From Dendrolimus kikuchii (Eukaryota > Arthropoda > Insecta > Lepidoptera > Lasiocampidae): DNA of 64,000 bases. Below the pieces are notes generated by a model, which was not told the DNA's origin, did no database searches, and saw nothing but the letters and a program-made list of their open reading frames with translations. Numbering within the stretch: position 1 is the stretch's first letter; each line of letters begins with the position of its first letter. Below, piece by piece: positions 10,870 to 22,067 of this stretch. The position numbers and the translations under genes were made by a program. The stretch covers positions 9,694,001-9,758,000 of the forward strand of contig CM034411.1 of the NCBI GenBank assembly GCA_019925095.2. Reading direction: 5' to 3'.

Positions 10870-11645
10870 TAATGAATGAATATGCTTTAAAAATATATGC
10901 TGAAAATGAAACTGAGGCGCAAACTGCATTTGGCTTGCCTTCTCTTTGGTGTCCTTAAGTACAAAGAGCCACAGTACTTGTATAATAAGCTCAGCTGGGT
11001 AACCAGAGGAGGGGTAGTCAAAGGTAGACAATGCTCCCGCCAACTAGCGTTTCAGTTTCATAAATTGACATGCTTTAGGGGTAGCTTCCGTTATGCTGCA
11101 TCTAAGATATGGAACAATATACCACCACCTTTAAGACAATTACATCACTCAACTTTCACGTTTCGCAAGAACTTAAAGAACTACCTCTTAGATGAGCAAC
11201 GGAAACTAGAGAACGTCAATGTCAATCTTACTTATATATTATAATTTTTGTCTTCTGCCTCTACTATACTATTCTGTTTATAAATATGTATTTTACATCT
11301 CATATATACCGTGTGTATCATGTATAATGAATATTTATTTTATCGGTATCCCCACAATATTTGTTTCTAATTTTCTGTGTACTAATTGTTATTATGTTTA
11401 TATTAATTGTATGTATATCTATGTATGTAATTTATATTATTCATGCTATATATATACATATATATAAATAACAGTGCGACATCCGTCCGTCCCAGGGTGC
11501 AGTTGAAAACCAGCGTCAGGCACCTGTTGCCTGGCAAATGCTGAACTGCACCTATTTGGTACCATTGCGAGACTTTTTGGTATATATCACCGTACAATTC
11601 ATTCATTGCTATATGTCTCGTTGTGTGATGACCAAATAAACGTTT
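10870..11645 (+). mobile_element. CR1/Jockey-like LINE 3' end
   Basis: Includes the C-terminal part of the reverse-transcriptase ORF (10897-11244) and a 3' untranslated region with the GC-rich motif CAGGCACCTGTTGCCTGGCA near 11516-11535. It ends near AATAAACG at 11637. The 5' part is missing, as usual for LINE copies. Confidence 0.55.
10897..11244 (+). CDS. C-terminal fragment of a LINE reverse transcriptase
   Basis: 115 codons that read 'RRKLHLACLLFGVLKYKEP', then 'SRQLAFQ' and 'FRYAASKIWNNIPP'. This is the stretch after the polymerase core seen in Jockey/CR1-type ORF2 proteins. The catalytic FADD/YADD part is not present. The frame is open to the stop, so it is a truncated rather than heavily decayed copy. 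It has no host role that I can support. Confidence 0.6.
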   Translation: MLKMKLRRKLHLACLLFGVLKYKEPQYLYNKLSWVTRGGVVKGRQCSRQLAFQFHKLTCFRGSFRYAASKIWNNIPPPLRQLHHSTFTFRKNLKNYLLDEQRKLENVNVNLTYIL

Positions 11646-11795
11646 ATATGGTGTAGTCAGGGATAATCGCCGGTCAGTGTCACGCCAGATTTAGATTAAA
11701 TTTGTCAAGGGGCCTCTACGTGTTAGCCTCCCCATGGCCCCACGCAAGCCCTTCAAATCTCCGGGGCGTTTTTATGGCCCGTACTCTTTAAAGAG
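11645..11795 (+). repeat. Dispersed repeat, family D
   Basis: Shares GGTCAGTGTCACGCCA, 'GTCAAG..GCCTCTACGTGT' and 'GGCCCCACGCAAGCCCT' with 41690-41975 and, more weakly, with 38905-39135. The class is unknown; in the 38-39 kb copy it directly follows an R1-type tail. Confidence 0.45.
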
Positions 11796-12655
11796 ATGCC
11801 ACGATATACTAATAAGATATATGTAAATAAAATATTATACAATCGACTTACATAAACAAATATAAAACGAGAAAAAGCTGACAATAACTGCTGCTGCATC
11901 CTTAAACTGAGCTATTTCATGATAGGTAATAATAATCCTCCACAGTCTATTTTATATGCCTTTTTTTTAAATTAATGTTCTACTTTGCTTGACCCTATTT
12001 CACTGTTTTGAATATGAACACTTTTAACCAACTTAAGAAACCGGAGTTCTCAATTCGTCATGTAAGTATTTTTTTAATCTATGTTCAGCCATAACATTTT
12101 TATTGTGAACCGATTTTAATAATATTTTTGCAGTGTATTTATGGACTGATACAAATATAAATAAAATATTTTATACAACAAGCACTAAATTGTTCATTGT
12201 TAGGTGATTTCAAAATTATGTACATTACATTTTTCAACTGGAACAGGCAATTATGTCGTCCGCCATTTGCGTGGGCTCATAAAGCATTGGTCGCCTGACC
12301 CGTGCGTGCTAGGGTGCATTCATACGGGGCCCCTATTCATTATACAATAAACACGAAACCTACTTTTATATGTCGTAAGGTAAGAAAAAGATATTAAGTG
12401 TCACAACACTCAACACCTTGTTGCTATACATGTATGTGAAAGAAAGTCTTATTATTTGTTTATTACCAGGGCTTGTTAGGGTTAGGGATTAACAAATACT
12501 TTTGTAAACAAAGGAAAAAATGACAGACAAAAATGAGAAATAAATAACAGTGATGGAGTTTTGTATTTCCTCTCACGTTAGCACAAATGAAGCGCAGCTT
12601 TCTTGTCAGTAACATGAGTATCATTCAAAGATTGCATGAATGAGTAGTGATGTAA
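11795..12655. other. No recognisable gene
   Basis: AT-rich, with a short GC-richer piece at about 12245-12345 that I could not assign to any family. Confidence 0.35.
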
Positions 12656-12658
12656 ATT

Positions 12659-13003
12659 TTATATGGGTGAAAACCAAATATAAATAGTTACAAGTTCAAA
12701 GTTTACTACACGAAGATTTTTAATTTGTTTACAACAATTATCATAAGTAAATCTTAATTTAAGTGTCTTAAAACTAGAATATATTACAGTAAGTTCTCTG
12801 TTGTTATCAGTGCTGGACAAGTTTAAGATGGAAAATAATTGCCATTTATTACATGAGGATGAATTTAGTTGGTGCAGTTGTTCATTTTTAATAACTGTGT
12901 ATTGTTCACCAGGTTCCTGCTTTAGCAAAACTCTACCATTTGAGGTCCAGCAGAATTTGTAGCTATTTAATCTAGAGACATTTCTTGCAAGATGAATAAA
13001 CAA
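12659..13003 (-). pseudogene. ORF1-type 'FP' domain fragment of a retroelement
   Basis: The open frame reads 'ARNVSRLNSYKFCWTSNGR' followed by 'VLLKQEPGEQYTVIKNEQLHQL'-like residues. This pattern (NYK-CW-NGRV…-I.-DL..L) resembles the C-terminal FP-like domain found in insect LINE ORF1 proteins and in related 'zinc finger DNA binding protein' annotations. The N-terminal zinc finger and coiled coil are not visible, so I call it a fragment. Confidence 0.4.
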
Positions 13004-13295
13004 AGTGATAATTTATATTTCTATTTGTATATTTAGCCTTAGCCAATTTGTTCACTGAATATAAATAGCTGACTTCTTGTGATAACCCCAAAAGATCACT
13101 TTTCGCAAAATACGTAGTTGACATTTTTTCATATAAACATACTATTTGAAAACAAAGAATAGTTAGTATAGTTTTAAAAAATACCTACAAGTAGAGCCCA
13201 ATTTCATCAACGAACTTTTAAAATAATATCGTTAGTATACTGTTTCCAAGCGTTTATTTTACTATTGACGTTTGCACGTTTATCATCCGTTTTTC

Positions 13296-13589
13296 ATCCG
13301 TGCAGGAACGGAAAAAGAATACAATTTCAACAGACAAAACAACCCACAGTCAGGTGGTAGGTTATTTGCCCGACTGGATGGCTACCATCCCTGGTCTAGA
13401 GTATGCCACCATAACAACCTTGAGTTGTGTTCCGGCATTAGCGACCAGGTTCCAGTCTCCCTTAAGAGAGCAGCAGCGCATTTGTAGCACCTTTAGTTTT
13501 GCAAATGTCTTTAGGCGATGGTAACCGCTTTCCATCAAGTGGGCCGTCTGCCTATCTGCTGAACTCTTGCAATAAAAAATAAAAAAAAT
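13296..13589 (+). repeat. Family-A repeat copy, poly(A) at right end
   Basis: Starts TCCGTGCAGGAACGG and ends TTGCAATAAAAAATAAAAAAAAT. A ~30-bp segment near the 5' end (the GGCCGGGCGGCC part) is deleted. Confidence 0.75.
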
Positions 13590-15010
13590 ATCAAGTAAAA
13601 TATCTCTAGACAGTAAAGCCCACATGAAACAAATGACATAATTGTCATACTTTATTGTTGTGGTGATGTAATAGTGATGTTCTGTGCGTCATGTACTTAC
13701 CGCAAAGACTATTAAACCATTGACAGTATACGTAAATCAATCGAAAGTAATCGATACGAAAATAAAAAATGTTGTACTTTAAAGAAAAATACTATAACCG
13801 CAATTATTATAAGTGCCTTTTTATTTTACCGAATTAAATACACCGAATACAATATAATCGTGTAATAAGTACAATTTATTACATGATATACTATTTTTAG
13901 GAAAATGTATAGACAATTTAAATTGATTAAAACTTATTTATAAATGAAGTCAATTTTTAGTTTAGAACATATCGAGTCGGTAACGCATTAGGACGTTACT
14001 AATTGATCCGTCATCGAGCTGTCAAAAGTAAAATAAATGCTTGACAAGACTATAAATAATATGGCCAAATAGAGAAGAAAATAATAGAGGCGCCTCTTTC
14101 GCATATTTGTCTAAAGTCTAGCAACTCTCAATATTATATCAAGAGTAATTTTGATACTTAGTAATCATTTTAGTATTCCGTATGACATCGTGCTAATATC
14201 AAGTTACTTCATTTACGACATACGCATTTCTTCAACATAACCTATGATGTTTACTTTAATAATAATGACTATAATTTTGAAAGCAAGACCTTTAACACTT
14301 GGTGATTATTGGTTAATTTTCAGTTTAGTTTTTTTTTTAAACAAGTAATTGTTCTATTGAACAATTATCTATTTAAAAAAACGAAACGAACAATTACAAA
14401 CGTGTCATGACGGCGGTTCTTTGGTAAATATTGTCAAATTACTAAGAAAAGATTTTTGACTTAAATTCCGCTTGACGTCCTTAGTAAATTTTAAAAATCA
14501 CTGCTCAATAAATAAGCTTAGTATTGTAATATGCGTATTTAGTTGTTTTTTTGTGGATTAGGGTTTGGTTATAGATTAGAAAACACTCCGCTAAATATAC
14601 GAATGTATAAACGCGAACACGTTACTCAAAGGAGCTTTCGTAGGTTATATAGAATAAGGCAGTTGACGTGACCACCTTGAAGCCAATAATATCCACGTTA
14701 TATTAGCACAATGGTCGCGCAAGGTTGTGTTTTCGTATACGTGACGCTATTGTACAGACTTAAATGGTTCCTGGAGAATTCTTGTTTAGAATTACTGGGA
14801 ATTTGTTAGCACTTACGAGCTACAGTTCTCGACGTCTGTATACACTATCGTTAAGTAATGTTGTGCTAGAGGGCGCGGGTTTGAAACCTGGCTAGAAAGC
14901 ATGCATCACTAAAGTAGTTTTCTGACCTAATGTACATAATTGTTACAATCACCATGTGCTGACGGTGAAGGAAAACATCTTGATGCCACCTACATCGAGA
15001 TATTATTATC
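13590..15010. other. No recognisable gene
   Basis: AT-rich single-copy-looking sequence. At 14340-14400 a short imperfect inverted repeat (AATTGTTCTATTGAACAATT) is visible. No exon can be supported. Confidence 0.35.
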
Positions 15011-15013
15011 CGC

Positions 15014-15060
15014 GCAATAACGGAGAAATCATACAATTTCCTGCGGCCAGGTGGTCTGTA
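15014..15060 (+). repeat. Small fragment of the family-A 5' end
   Basis: Matches AACGGAGAAA.CATACAATTTC followed by CTGCGGCC, the first ~45 bp of family A, lying 37 bp from a full copy in opposite orientation. Confidence 0.5.
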
Positions 15061-15096
15061 CAAACATACACTTCAGTTTGATTTATCTGAATATAG

Positions 15097-15410
15097 TTTT
15101 TTTTTTATTGCAGAAGTTCAGCAGACAGGCAGACGGCCCACTTGATGGAAAGCGGTTACCATCGCCTATGGACATTTGCAACACCAAAGGTGCTACAAAT
15201 GCGCTGCTGCTCTCTTAAAGGTGACTGGAACCTGGTCACTAATGCCGGAACGCAACTCAAGGTTGTTATGGCGACATACTTTAGGCCAGGGGTGGTAGCC
15301 ATCCAGTCGGGCAAATACCCTACCACCTGGCTGTGGGTTGTTTAGTCGCCTCTTACGACAGGCCGCCAGGCCGCAGGAAATTGTATTCTTTCTCCGTTCC
15401 TGCACGGATG
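15097..15410 (-). repeat. Family-A repeat copy, full length
   Basis: Poly(T) start and TTCCTGCACGGATGA end. Followed immediately by the (TA)n microsatellite at 15417. Confidence 0.8.
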
Positions 15411-15414
15411 AAAG

Positions 15415-15416
<2 letters not shown>

Positions 15417-15472
<56 letters not shown>
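15417..15472. repeat. (TA)n microsatellite
   Basis: About 55 bp of nearly pure alternating T and A. Confidence 0.9.
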
Positions 15473-15474
<2 letters not shown>

Positions 15475-17050
15475 TATTTAAGTGCATTTTACAGTGCATC
15501 AATTTATTTTTGTTTTATATACACTGTTTTAGTAGTTCTAAATAAAACTTGGCTCGTTCTTTCATTTTTTAAGGATTTTTTTAAGCCGTTCGGACTTAAA
15601 TGGACGACTAATGGCGTTTAGGAGTAAGTCCTCTGAATCTTAACGACTCTAAATTAGGTAGGTAGGTAAGGCAGGTCACTCTTTATGTTTACGCTTTAAT
15701 GTACTCAAATAGGAAGGACACAGAGGGAATTCGATGGATCTCCTTCAAATTTCTTGCATGGTGACACAATTCTTCTGTGTTGTTGTATATTATATATTTT
15801 ATGGTCATAGTGGCTATATTAAGTCTGATAATTGATTACATTATTTGCATCACCACACGATTTAGTTTAAATGTTTTAATATTAATTTTACTTTGTACAA
15901 GTTTACACGCAGAGTTCATTTGGACTACCTCCTTTCTTCCCGTCGATTTGTTCTGACCCGATGAGCGAGCAGGTATAGTTGGCTCGAATATGGGTATTCT
16001 GTAGGAAAGAAAGGGATGGATAATTACAAGCCATGCACTCAAGTGATGTTATTTTAATTTAATAATGCGGCGAAGGTGTACTACCACAATTACACATATA
16101 AAGTTTATTATAGTTGTAGAAAAATACAAATGATAAGTATAACGGGTGGCTTTATCGCTAAAAAGCGATCTCTTCCTGGCAACCCTAGGTAGGGATTAAT
16201 AGATTTTTAAAACTGACAGTGGTGTCATTTCTAAATAATGATAAGTGTGGGATGCTCTAACCCACAGGTTAAAGTGGTTCGATTTCTGTGGACTGTATAG
16301 CGGAGACATAACCTAAATCCTGGCACTATAAAAGCAGAATCTCCACCAACCTTGAGATCAGCCCTCTCCTAATTCGGTTCAGGTTGCCCTCGGGAACAGC
16401 GCACGGCACAATGGTTTCAATTGAGAGCTACCACTGTACATAGATTAGGTCATAATGAAAGTTATTGGCACGACCAGTAATTATAATTATTTGAATTTAG
16501 AAAACAGATGAGCGCACGGCGCGATGTCGTTAAACGTTGACAAAATGTTCAAAATGGCTGCCCTTATTCTGCTGTGCATTAGCGGTCGCCTCACACAGAA
16601 AGAGGAAATTAGCGGAGCGATGTTTTACCTATTTATTATAGGCAAGGATCGAACAGATAAGTATACCTACACAGTACAATAAGTACAAAACAATATAACT
16701 ATATATGCATACGTATATATATACTTATGATAATATACAAATGAAAATAATTATATAATAGTATTAGGATTTAGATATACATATAATATACAATAAAAAA
16801 GTAATGCTTCTGAACCTGATTTTTAAAAGCATTAGGTTTGAAATATAAAACGGGAGCTCATTAAAATCAGTTTTTCCCGTCGCATGACGACAAAGCCAAT
16901 GCCTTATTATACGCTCAGCTTGTTTGAAAACTCCTATTTATCAAACAATGAAAAATGGCGAAGCCTTTCGTTAAAAATTGACTGTGCAAAAAAACCTCTA
17001 AGGGCGTGAGAGATATTCGAATAAACTAGATAGCTCTGTGGGAGCCCTAG
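15473..17050. other. No recognisable gene
   Basis: AT-rich sequence. The region 16140-16430 is less AT-rich and might be an old repeat, but no family motif is evident. The 68-codon minus-strand frame near 15836-16042 has no domain. Confidence 0.35.
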
Positions 17051-17054
17051 TTTA

Positions 17055-17443
17055 GTTTTTATTAAAATACGGAGTAATTAATAGAGTAATTAATAACCAT
17101 AAACAAACATTAAAACTAAATAATTAAAATAAACAAGTTGGCGGTAGGTTAAAAAGTTTAACATCACTCGTTGACACTTTAAATCTTTGTTTTATGTGAT
17201 CACGGCTACTGAAAAGTGGCTGAAACTGAAATTGAAATAAAATACCGGCCGCTGCATTTCGCGCGTACTTGGTGTTAGGGGGGAGGGAGATAGATATACA
17301 TACACATTACTATAGTCAGAGAGAGAAAAGTATACTATGTAATGTATGAAAGTGTAGTCTGGCAACCACGCTTGATATTCCCGCTTAAATAATAAACAGT
17401 AGTTTTATTATATGTACTAGTCGCGAAAACTTAAGAAAATAAA
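17055..17443 (+). mobile_element. Penelope-like LTR copy interrupted by ~150 bp
   Basis: 17080-17240 matches the right arm of the 6341-7452 element (GTTGGCGGTAGG…, then ACTGAAAAGTGGCTGAAAC). The homology resumes at about 17390 (CCGCTTAAA…TAGTTTTATTA) and ends with AGTCGCGAAAACTTAAGAAA. The intervening 17245-17388 segment is foreign. Confidence 0.65.
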
Positions 17444-18021
17444 TACAAGGAGTGTATAACAATATAAATAAATATCGTGACAAGAGTGTGTCAGTCTATA
17501 TGTGTAGGATTCAGTATTGCCATGAATGTCGTCTGTTATTATTTGCTCACGGAATTGTAAAAATTGCATTGACTAACTTGACTAACGGATTAATCCTGGT
17601 GACCTGTGCTACAGATTTATTTTTGGTAAATCTATAGAGGTTTGATGCACGAATTTTAAATAGAGGGGGGATTGGGGAGGGGGAGGCATACTTACCCCTA
17701 CTACAGCCCCTATGGTCCAGAGATCTTCATTTTTTTTAATAAACATAACCTCAGTTATGTTTTCACTAATTAAAGTCAAAAAGAAAGCCAGTAATTAACA
17801 GAAGAACCAAAAACAGTGTATGTCGTCAAAAATAAAGAAAAACACAACAGAGCACATTCACATACACTACAAGAGTAACTATGAAAATATTCAAAATGGC
17901 GGCCAATAAAAACGAAATTATAAATCGTTTGTATAAAATAAATAGTAAATGGTTACAGTCAGTTCTGGCACTCGCCGGCCGCTGCCGCGGTACGCCCACT
18001 TCGCTCATGCGCTTTGGTTTA
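17444..18021. other. No recognisable gene
   Basis: AT-rich with a G-rich tract (17663-17690) and a mixed-composition patch at 17965-18010. The short open frames here have no domain signature. Confidence 0.3.
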
Positions 18022-18030
18022 ATGCTAACC

Positions 18031-18664
18031 TTTTTTTTTACCAGGGTAAATCCGTTTGAGGACTAAGCCGCGACAGGCACAGAAGCCTGGGGGATGTTCG
18101 CGACCCGTGTGAGAGTGGGATTCGCCAGATCGGGGGTGGCACTAGCGTGACCAGTAAAGCTGGTGCCACGCTATTGCCACTCCCCAGTTAGAGATACCCA
18201 TTAAAACCCCTGGGTGTTCCGTCCTGCGCCTTATGCTAGGGCTTCGGGGAATTGGGCTTCCCGTCTCCGCGTACTCTGGCAGGCGTGAGCCCCCCTCACT
18301 GGGCCTCTTCAAATGCTAGGGGACTAACCCCGGCGACGTCATGGTCAAATCTGGCGTGGGGCGGTTTGTAACGCGCCCCGTGGGAAGAGATATAAGCGCG
18401 CGCGGAAAACTCACGCTCTCATCTCGACGGCATGTGCGGGTGAGTGAGAACCCCTATATCCCAAGGGGCAAGCATACGTGTACAGCGCCGTGTCCTCGTC
18501 GCCCGTGTCACAATGGTGGCACCCTAACGTGGGCTCGCGGCCGAGGCGACACAGGTCCCTCCCGAAGCAGCTGTGCCCCGTGAGGACCGGTGTCAGCCTG
18601 ACGTCAGGGTGCCGTGACAACGTCCTATCCAATCTTGCAGGACGGGCCTCACTGCCTCGGTCTG
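18031..18664 (-). mobile_element. 5'-truncated R1-clade-type LINE tail at a telomere-like target
   Basis: The minus-strand 634-bp insert ends in poly(A) (T9 at 18031-18039 on the plus strand) and is flanked by direct repeats ATGCTAACC at 18022-18030 and 18665-18673. The first third encodes a C-terminal zinc-finger-like segment; the rest is a GC-rich 3' untranslated region with the 'GGTTTTAATGGGTATC' motif typical of R1/TRAS-like elements. The right target copy runs into (CCTAA)n. The high GC content contrasts sharply with the flanks. Confidence 0.65.
18411..18632 (-). pseudogene. C-terminal CCHC-like end of an R1-type ORF2
   Basis: The frame contains C-H-H-C-D-T-G-D-E-D-T-A followed by an H/Y and a C, which fits the Cys-His motif at the end of R1-clade ORF2 proteins. 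After this motif the frame loses similarity, so there is a frameshift before the normal ORF end. The polymerase and endonuclease parts are missing. Confidence 0.5.
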
Positions 18665-18688
18665 ATGCTAACCTAACCTAACCTAAAT
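18665..18688 (-). repeat. Short interstitial TTAGG telomere-type repeat
   Basis: On the plus strand, CTAACC TAACC TAACC TAAA, i.e. about three TTAGG units on the minus strand, the insect telomere repeat. It abuts the R1-type insertion. Confidence 0.65.
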
Positions 18689-18689
18689 C

Positions 18690-19840
18690 TTGTTCTAGTG
18701 ACTGCGACCTTTCACCACCCATCACAATAATGTTAGTGAAAGAATAGATGAGGTTATGTTTACCAAAAATAAATATTTCAAGAACTCCGGACCCTAGGGG
18801 TTGCAGAAAGGCTAAGCATTCCTTCCCCTCTACCCACTACGCCCACCCACTACTTAAAATTTGTGCACTGGAAATCTGAGTAGCAGCCTTATTTTTAACT
18901 AAATTCAGGCATCAGCGTCTTACTCGATTGAGTTTTTTATTTAATTTTTAACGAGTCGTTTCGTCATTGATAACGACATGAAACTTATAGGGGATGGCAA
19001 ATTTTCATTTTTGTATATATTATGTATACTTATTTATAACTTTATATTTAACTCCATCTACATCTATTTTTAAATAACTTAGCTATAAACGTAGTTAATA
19101 ATCCAGCCTCCTTGCTCGATGGGTTGCTTAATATAATATTTATTCCTCCATTATCCAATGAAGACTCTTGCAAGAATGTTCTTCTGGTTAGTTGGTGTTA
19201 CTAGTTTTAAGTTACGCAGTGTATTTAAAGAGGAAATAAAGAATTAAATTACAATATTATTATACTTAAAAATACTAGTCGACGAGTCTAGTACCAAATA
19301 ATCTTCGAATGTTTCAGATTGTAGGAAATTATTTTTTTCTTAATACCTTATCTGAAACTGCAATTATAAGTGAGAGGAACACTTACGTATCTATATATCC
19401 TTATCTCACTATATATTGGCTTGTATAAATAAATCTGACAAGTGCATGACGATAATTACCAAAAAATAGCTTACGGATGTTGTTCAAAACAATTTTCGAT
19501 GAAAGTCGAAGTCTTGATGTTTTTACGGAATTTTCCACTTCGTAATTTAAAATCTAGCCATTTTTTTACTATGTAGTACAATTTATTTGGCTGATACCTA
19601 TTTATTCACAAAACAATTATAAAATTACATATAATAATAATAACGCCCGTTTATTTCCAATCTACAATTGTTATTACACGCTTCTTCTAATATAGTATGT
19701 TACAAATGTAACGTGTATTGATAAGTTTTAAATATAAGTGTGTAGTGGAACACTTACAAGCCAATAGATGGCGCTGTGCAATAGTTGATGTCACAAACAT
19801 TTCCCGAAACATACAAAGAATATATACAAAATTTCAACTA
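18690..19840. other. No recognisable gene
   Basis: AT-rich sequence without open frames of note or repeat-family motifs that I could name. Confidence 0.4.
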
Positions 19841-19845
19841 TAACA

Positions 19846-20270
19846 GATGGGCCTAGGCCTGCGAGGAACAACATTAGCCTCGCTGGAAGATCTTCCTTTA
19901 AGACGGAGGAGCATTCCATCTCGCTCCTCCACCCTATCGGGGCTCACCCTTCAAGTGTATGTATGTATGTATAAATTTGTTTTCTTTTTTCTTTTACTCG
20001 CTATCGTTACTTTCTTCTGTACCATTGATCGGAACCCCTTCTCGGGTAAAGGTCTCCTCCAGCTTCTTCCAGACCTCTCTATCCATAGCTTTCTTTCTCC
20101 ATTCACTTCCTGCTACTTAAGAACAGACGAGCGTGCATGACAAGAGTTATGAATGTCAAAGAAGCAAGTGAGGTGTGTAAGAATAAGCTTAAATGGCGCT
20201 ATGTTGTTCGTGCCTACCCCGCAAGGGAACTGGCGTGAAGTTATGTATGTATGTATATACTTCCTGCTAT
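19846..20270. repeat. LINE-derived patchwork hosting a family-B insertion
   Basis: The piece 19846-19980 ends in TGTATGTATGTATG, like family-B tails. 19985-20115 and 20270-20420 are parts of one pyrimidine-rich repeat (CTTCCTGCTATCCCTTTTAT…) split by the family-B insertion at 20116-20258. Confidence 0.4.
20116..20258 (+). mobile_element. Family-B LINE tail, 143 bp, with 11-bp target duplication
   Basis: Flanked by ACTTCCTGCTA at 20105-20115 and 20259-20269. It encodes the last ~40 codons of the family-B ORF (…[11 protein letters not shown]… to 'YPARELA' stop) and ends TTATGTATGTATGTAT. A clear 5'-truncated target-primed insertion. Confidence 0.75.
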
Positions 20271-20602
20271 CCCTTTTATATCTTCTGTCCACCTCTTTCT
20301 AGGGCGCCCTCTTTTCCTTTTTCCCCTTGGTTCCTTCCATACAGTTGTCTCTAGTGACCATCTTTTGTCTGTGTATCTTGCTATATGTCCTGCCCACTGC
20401 CACTTCTGTTTTAGGGCATATTATAAGGCATCTATAACTTTCGTTTTTCGTCTTATTTTTTATAATTAAAGAAAACTTAACTTATTTATATTGTATTCTA
20501 CCCATAGTCCCTCAAGACTATATAAGTAGAGTAGAGTAGCCATTTATTAAATCAAATATAAGAATAATTCATAACCTTGTTATGATTTTCCAGATCTGAC
20601 TC

Positions 20603-20660
<58 letters not shown>
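20603..20660. repeat. (AT)n microsatellite
   Basis: About 58 bp of alternating AT, followed by a GAAA run (20661-20675). Confidence 0.9.
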
Positions 20661-20664
<4 letters not shown>

Positions 20665-20960
20665 AGAAAGAAAGAATTATTTTATTTAGGACAAATAAAC
20701 ATGTTAACAATACTCAGTAAAATAAAAGATAACTGCATCAATATAAGTCTTAAAATTGGACCCAGACTCAGCGTAATGCTAGCTGCTAAGGCCAGCGCTG
20801 TTCTTCCGCCTGGGACCAGCAGGTAGAGTCACGGAGGACAATACAACACAAATAATATATCAAAACGGGTTATTACACATACTTACATCGAAATGATATA
20901 ATAAACATATATACATAGATATATAAACATAGTGAGATACGTGAACAAAAAACAAGTATG
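20661..20960 (-). repeat. Probable LINE 3' untranslated tail
   Basis: A GAAA microsatellite end followed by a GC-richer segment (GCTAGCTGCTAAGGCCAGCG) that looks like a CR1/Jockey-type 3' region in minus orientation. Assignment is tentative. Confidence 0.35.
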
Positions 20961-21090
20961 TAAATAAAACAAACAGAATTATATTGGTAAAAATGGTCAT
21001 AAAGCACTTGTATCATGCCTTAAGTTACTTTGTGCTTTTTGATGTTCGCAAAGGAATTTCTTTAGTGTGACCCCAAAGAGTGACACTGAT

Positions 21091-21093
<3 letters not shown>

Positions 21094-21134
<41 letters not shown>
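21094..21134. repeat. (AT)n microsatellite
   Basis: About 40 bp of AT repeats directly upstream of the longest family-B copy. Confidence 0.85.
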
Positions 21135-21139
<5 letters not shown>

Positions 21140-21536
21140 CATGACACTCGCGGACCGCGTTCGTAATACCGAAGTAAGAAAGAGAGTTGGTCTGAAAGAG
21201 AGTGTCGGGGTGAAGGTAAGGAAAGGAATGCTCCGGTGGTTCGGGCATGTGGAAAGAATGCATGATGAAAGAATGACTAAACAGATATACAATGTAAAAG
21301 TGGATGGATGCAGAAGTCGTGGACGGCCACGACACACCTTCCATGATCGTGTACTAGCAGAAGGTGATGTCAGGAGCCTTAAGAACAGACGAGCGTGCAT
21401 GACAAGAGTTATGAATGTGAAAGAAGCAAGTGAGGTGTGTAAGAATAAGCCTAAATGGCGCTCTGTTGTTCGTGCCTACCCCGCAAGGGAACTGGCGTGA
21501 AGTTATGTATGTATGTATATATATATATATATATAT
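21135..21536 (+). mobile_element. Longest family-B LINE tail with (TATG)n/(TA)n end
   Basis: Carries the last ~120 codons of a retrotransposon ORF followed by the TTATGTATGTATGTATA tail. It is the best template for the family, which recurs at 20116, 38391, 40308, 42231 (minus) and 60278. Each copy is truncated at a different 5' point but shares the same 3' end, the hallmark of non-LTR retrotransposons. Confidence 0.75.
21141..21500 (+). CDS. C-terminal fragment of a family-B LINE protein
   Basis: The 119-codon frame reads 'LRWFGHVERMHDERMTKQIY', then '[11 protein letters not shown]' and '[14 protein letters not shown]', to a stop just before the microsatellite tail. The RWFGHVERM…GRP pattern is the standard post-polymerase tail of RTE-like and related reverse transcriptases. 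The catalytic domain is absent. The same frame is open in several copies, so they derive from a recently coding master element. Confidence 0.65.
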   Translation: MTLADRVRNTEVRKRVGLKESVGVKVRKGMLRWFGHVERMHDERMTKQIYNVKVDGCRSRGRPRHTFHDRVLAEGDVRSLKNRRACMTRVMNVKEASEVCKNKPKWRSVVRAYPARELA

Positions 21537-21755
21537 AAGTAATTCCAATGGAAAAAAATTAACCCACTGTCACGAATGTTTGGTGGTCACTCTTAACCTT
21601 TGTTTTGTTTTACAATTTTAGTATAACATTGTGTAGCAGGCTACACAATACTCTAGTGAAATTGAAAAATACATTTCATAACTCTGTCGTTTCGGAGAAA
21701 AAAGGCTGTGACATATAGAGATACATGGACAAGCATACAAACAGACAAACGCACA

Positions 21756-22067
21756 TTTTTTTTATTGCATGAGTTCAGCGGACAGGCCGACGGCCCACTT
21801 GATGGAAAGCGGTTACCATCGTCTATGGACATTTGCAACACCAAAGGTGCTACAAACGCGCTGCTGCTCTCTTAGAGAGAGCCTGGAACCTGGTCACTAA
21901 TGCTGGAACACAAATCAAGGTTGTTATGACAGCTTACTCTAGACCAGAGGTGGTAGCCATCTAGCCGGGCAAATACCCTAGCACCTGGCTGTTGGTTGTT
22001 TTGTCGCCTCTTACAACAGGCCGCCCGGCCGCAGGAAATTGTATTCTTTCTCCGTTCCTGCACTGAT
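21756..22067 (-). repeat. Family-A repeat copy, full length
   Basis: Poly(T) start, TTCCTGCACTGAT end. The internal sequence is close to the consensus, with scattered substitutions. Confidence 0.8.

Noticed and set aside
18341..18681. GC-rich open frames as a host gene
   Set aside because: They lie wholly inside the R1-type tail with poly(A) and a target duplication; the minus frame is a LINE C-terminus.
21062..21400. Minus frames with poly-IY stretches
   Set aside because: Translation of an (AT)n microsatellite and the antisense of family B.
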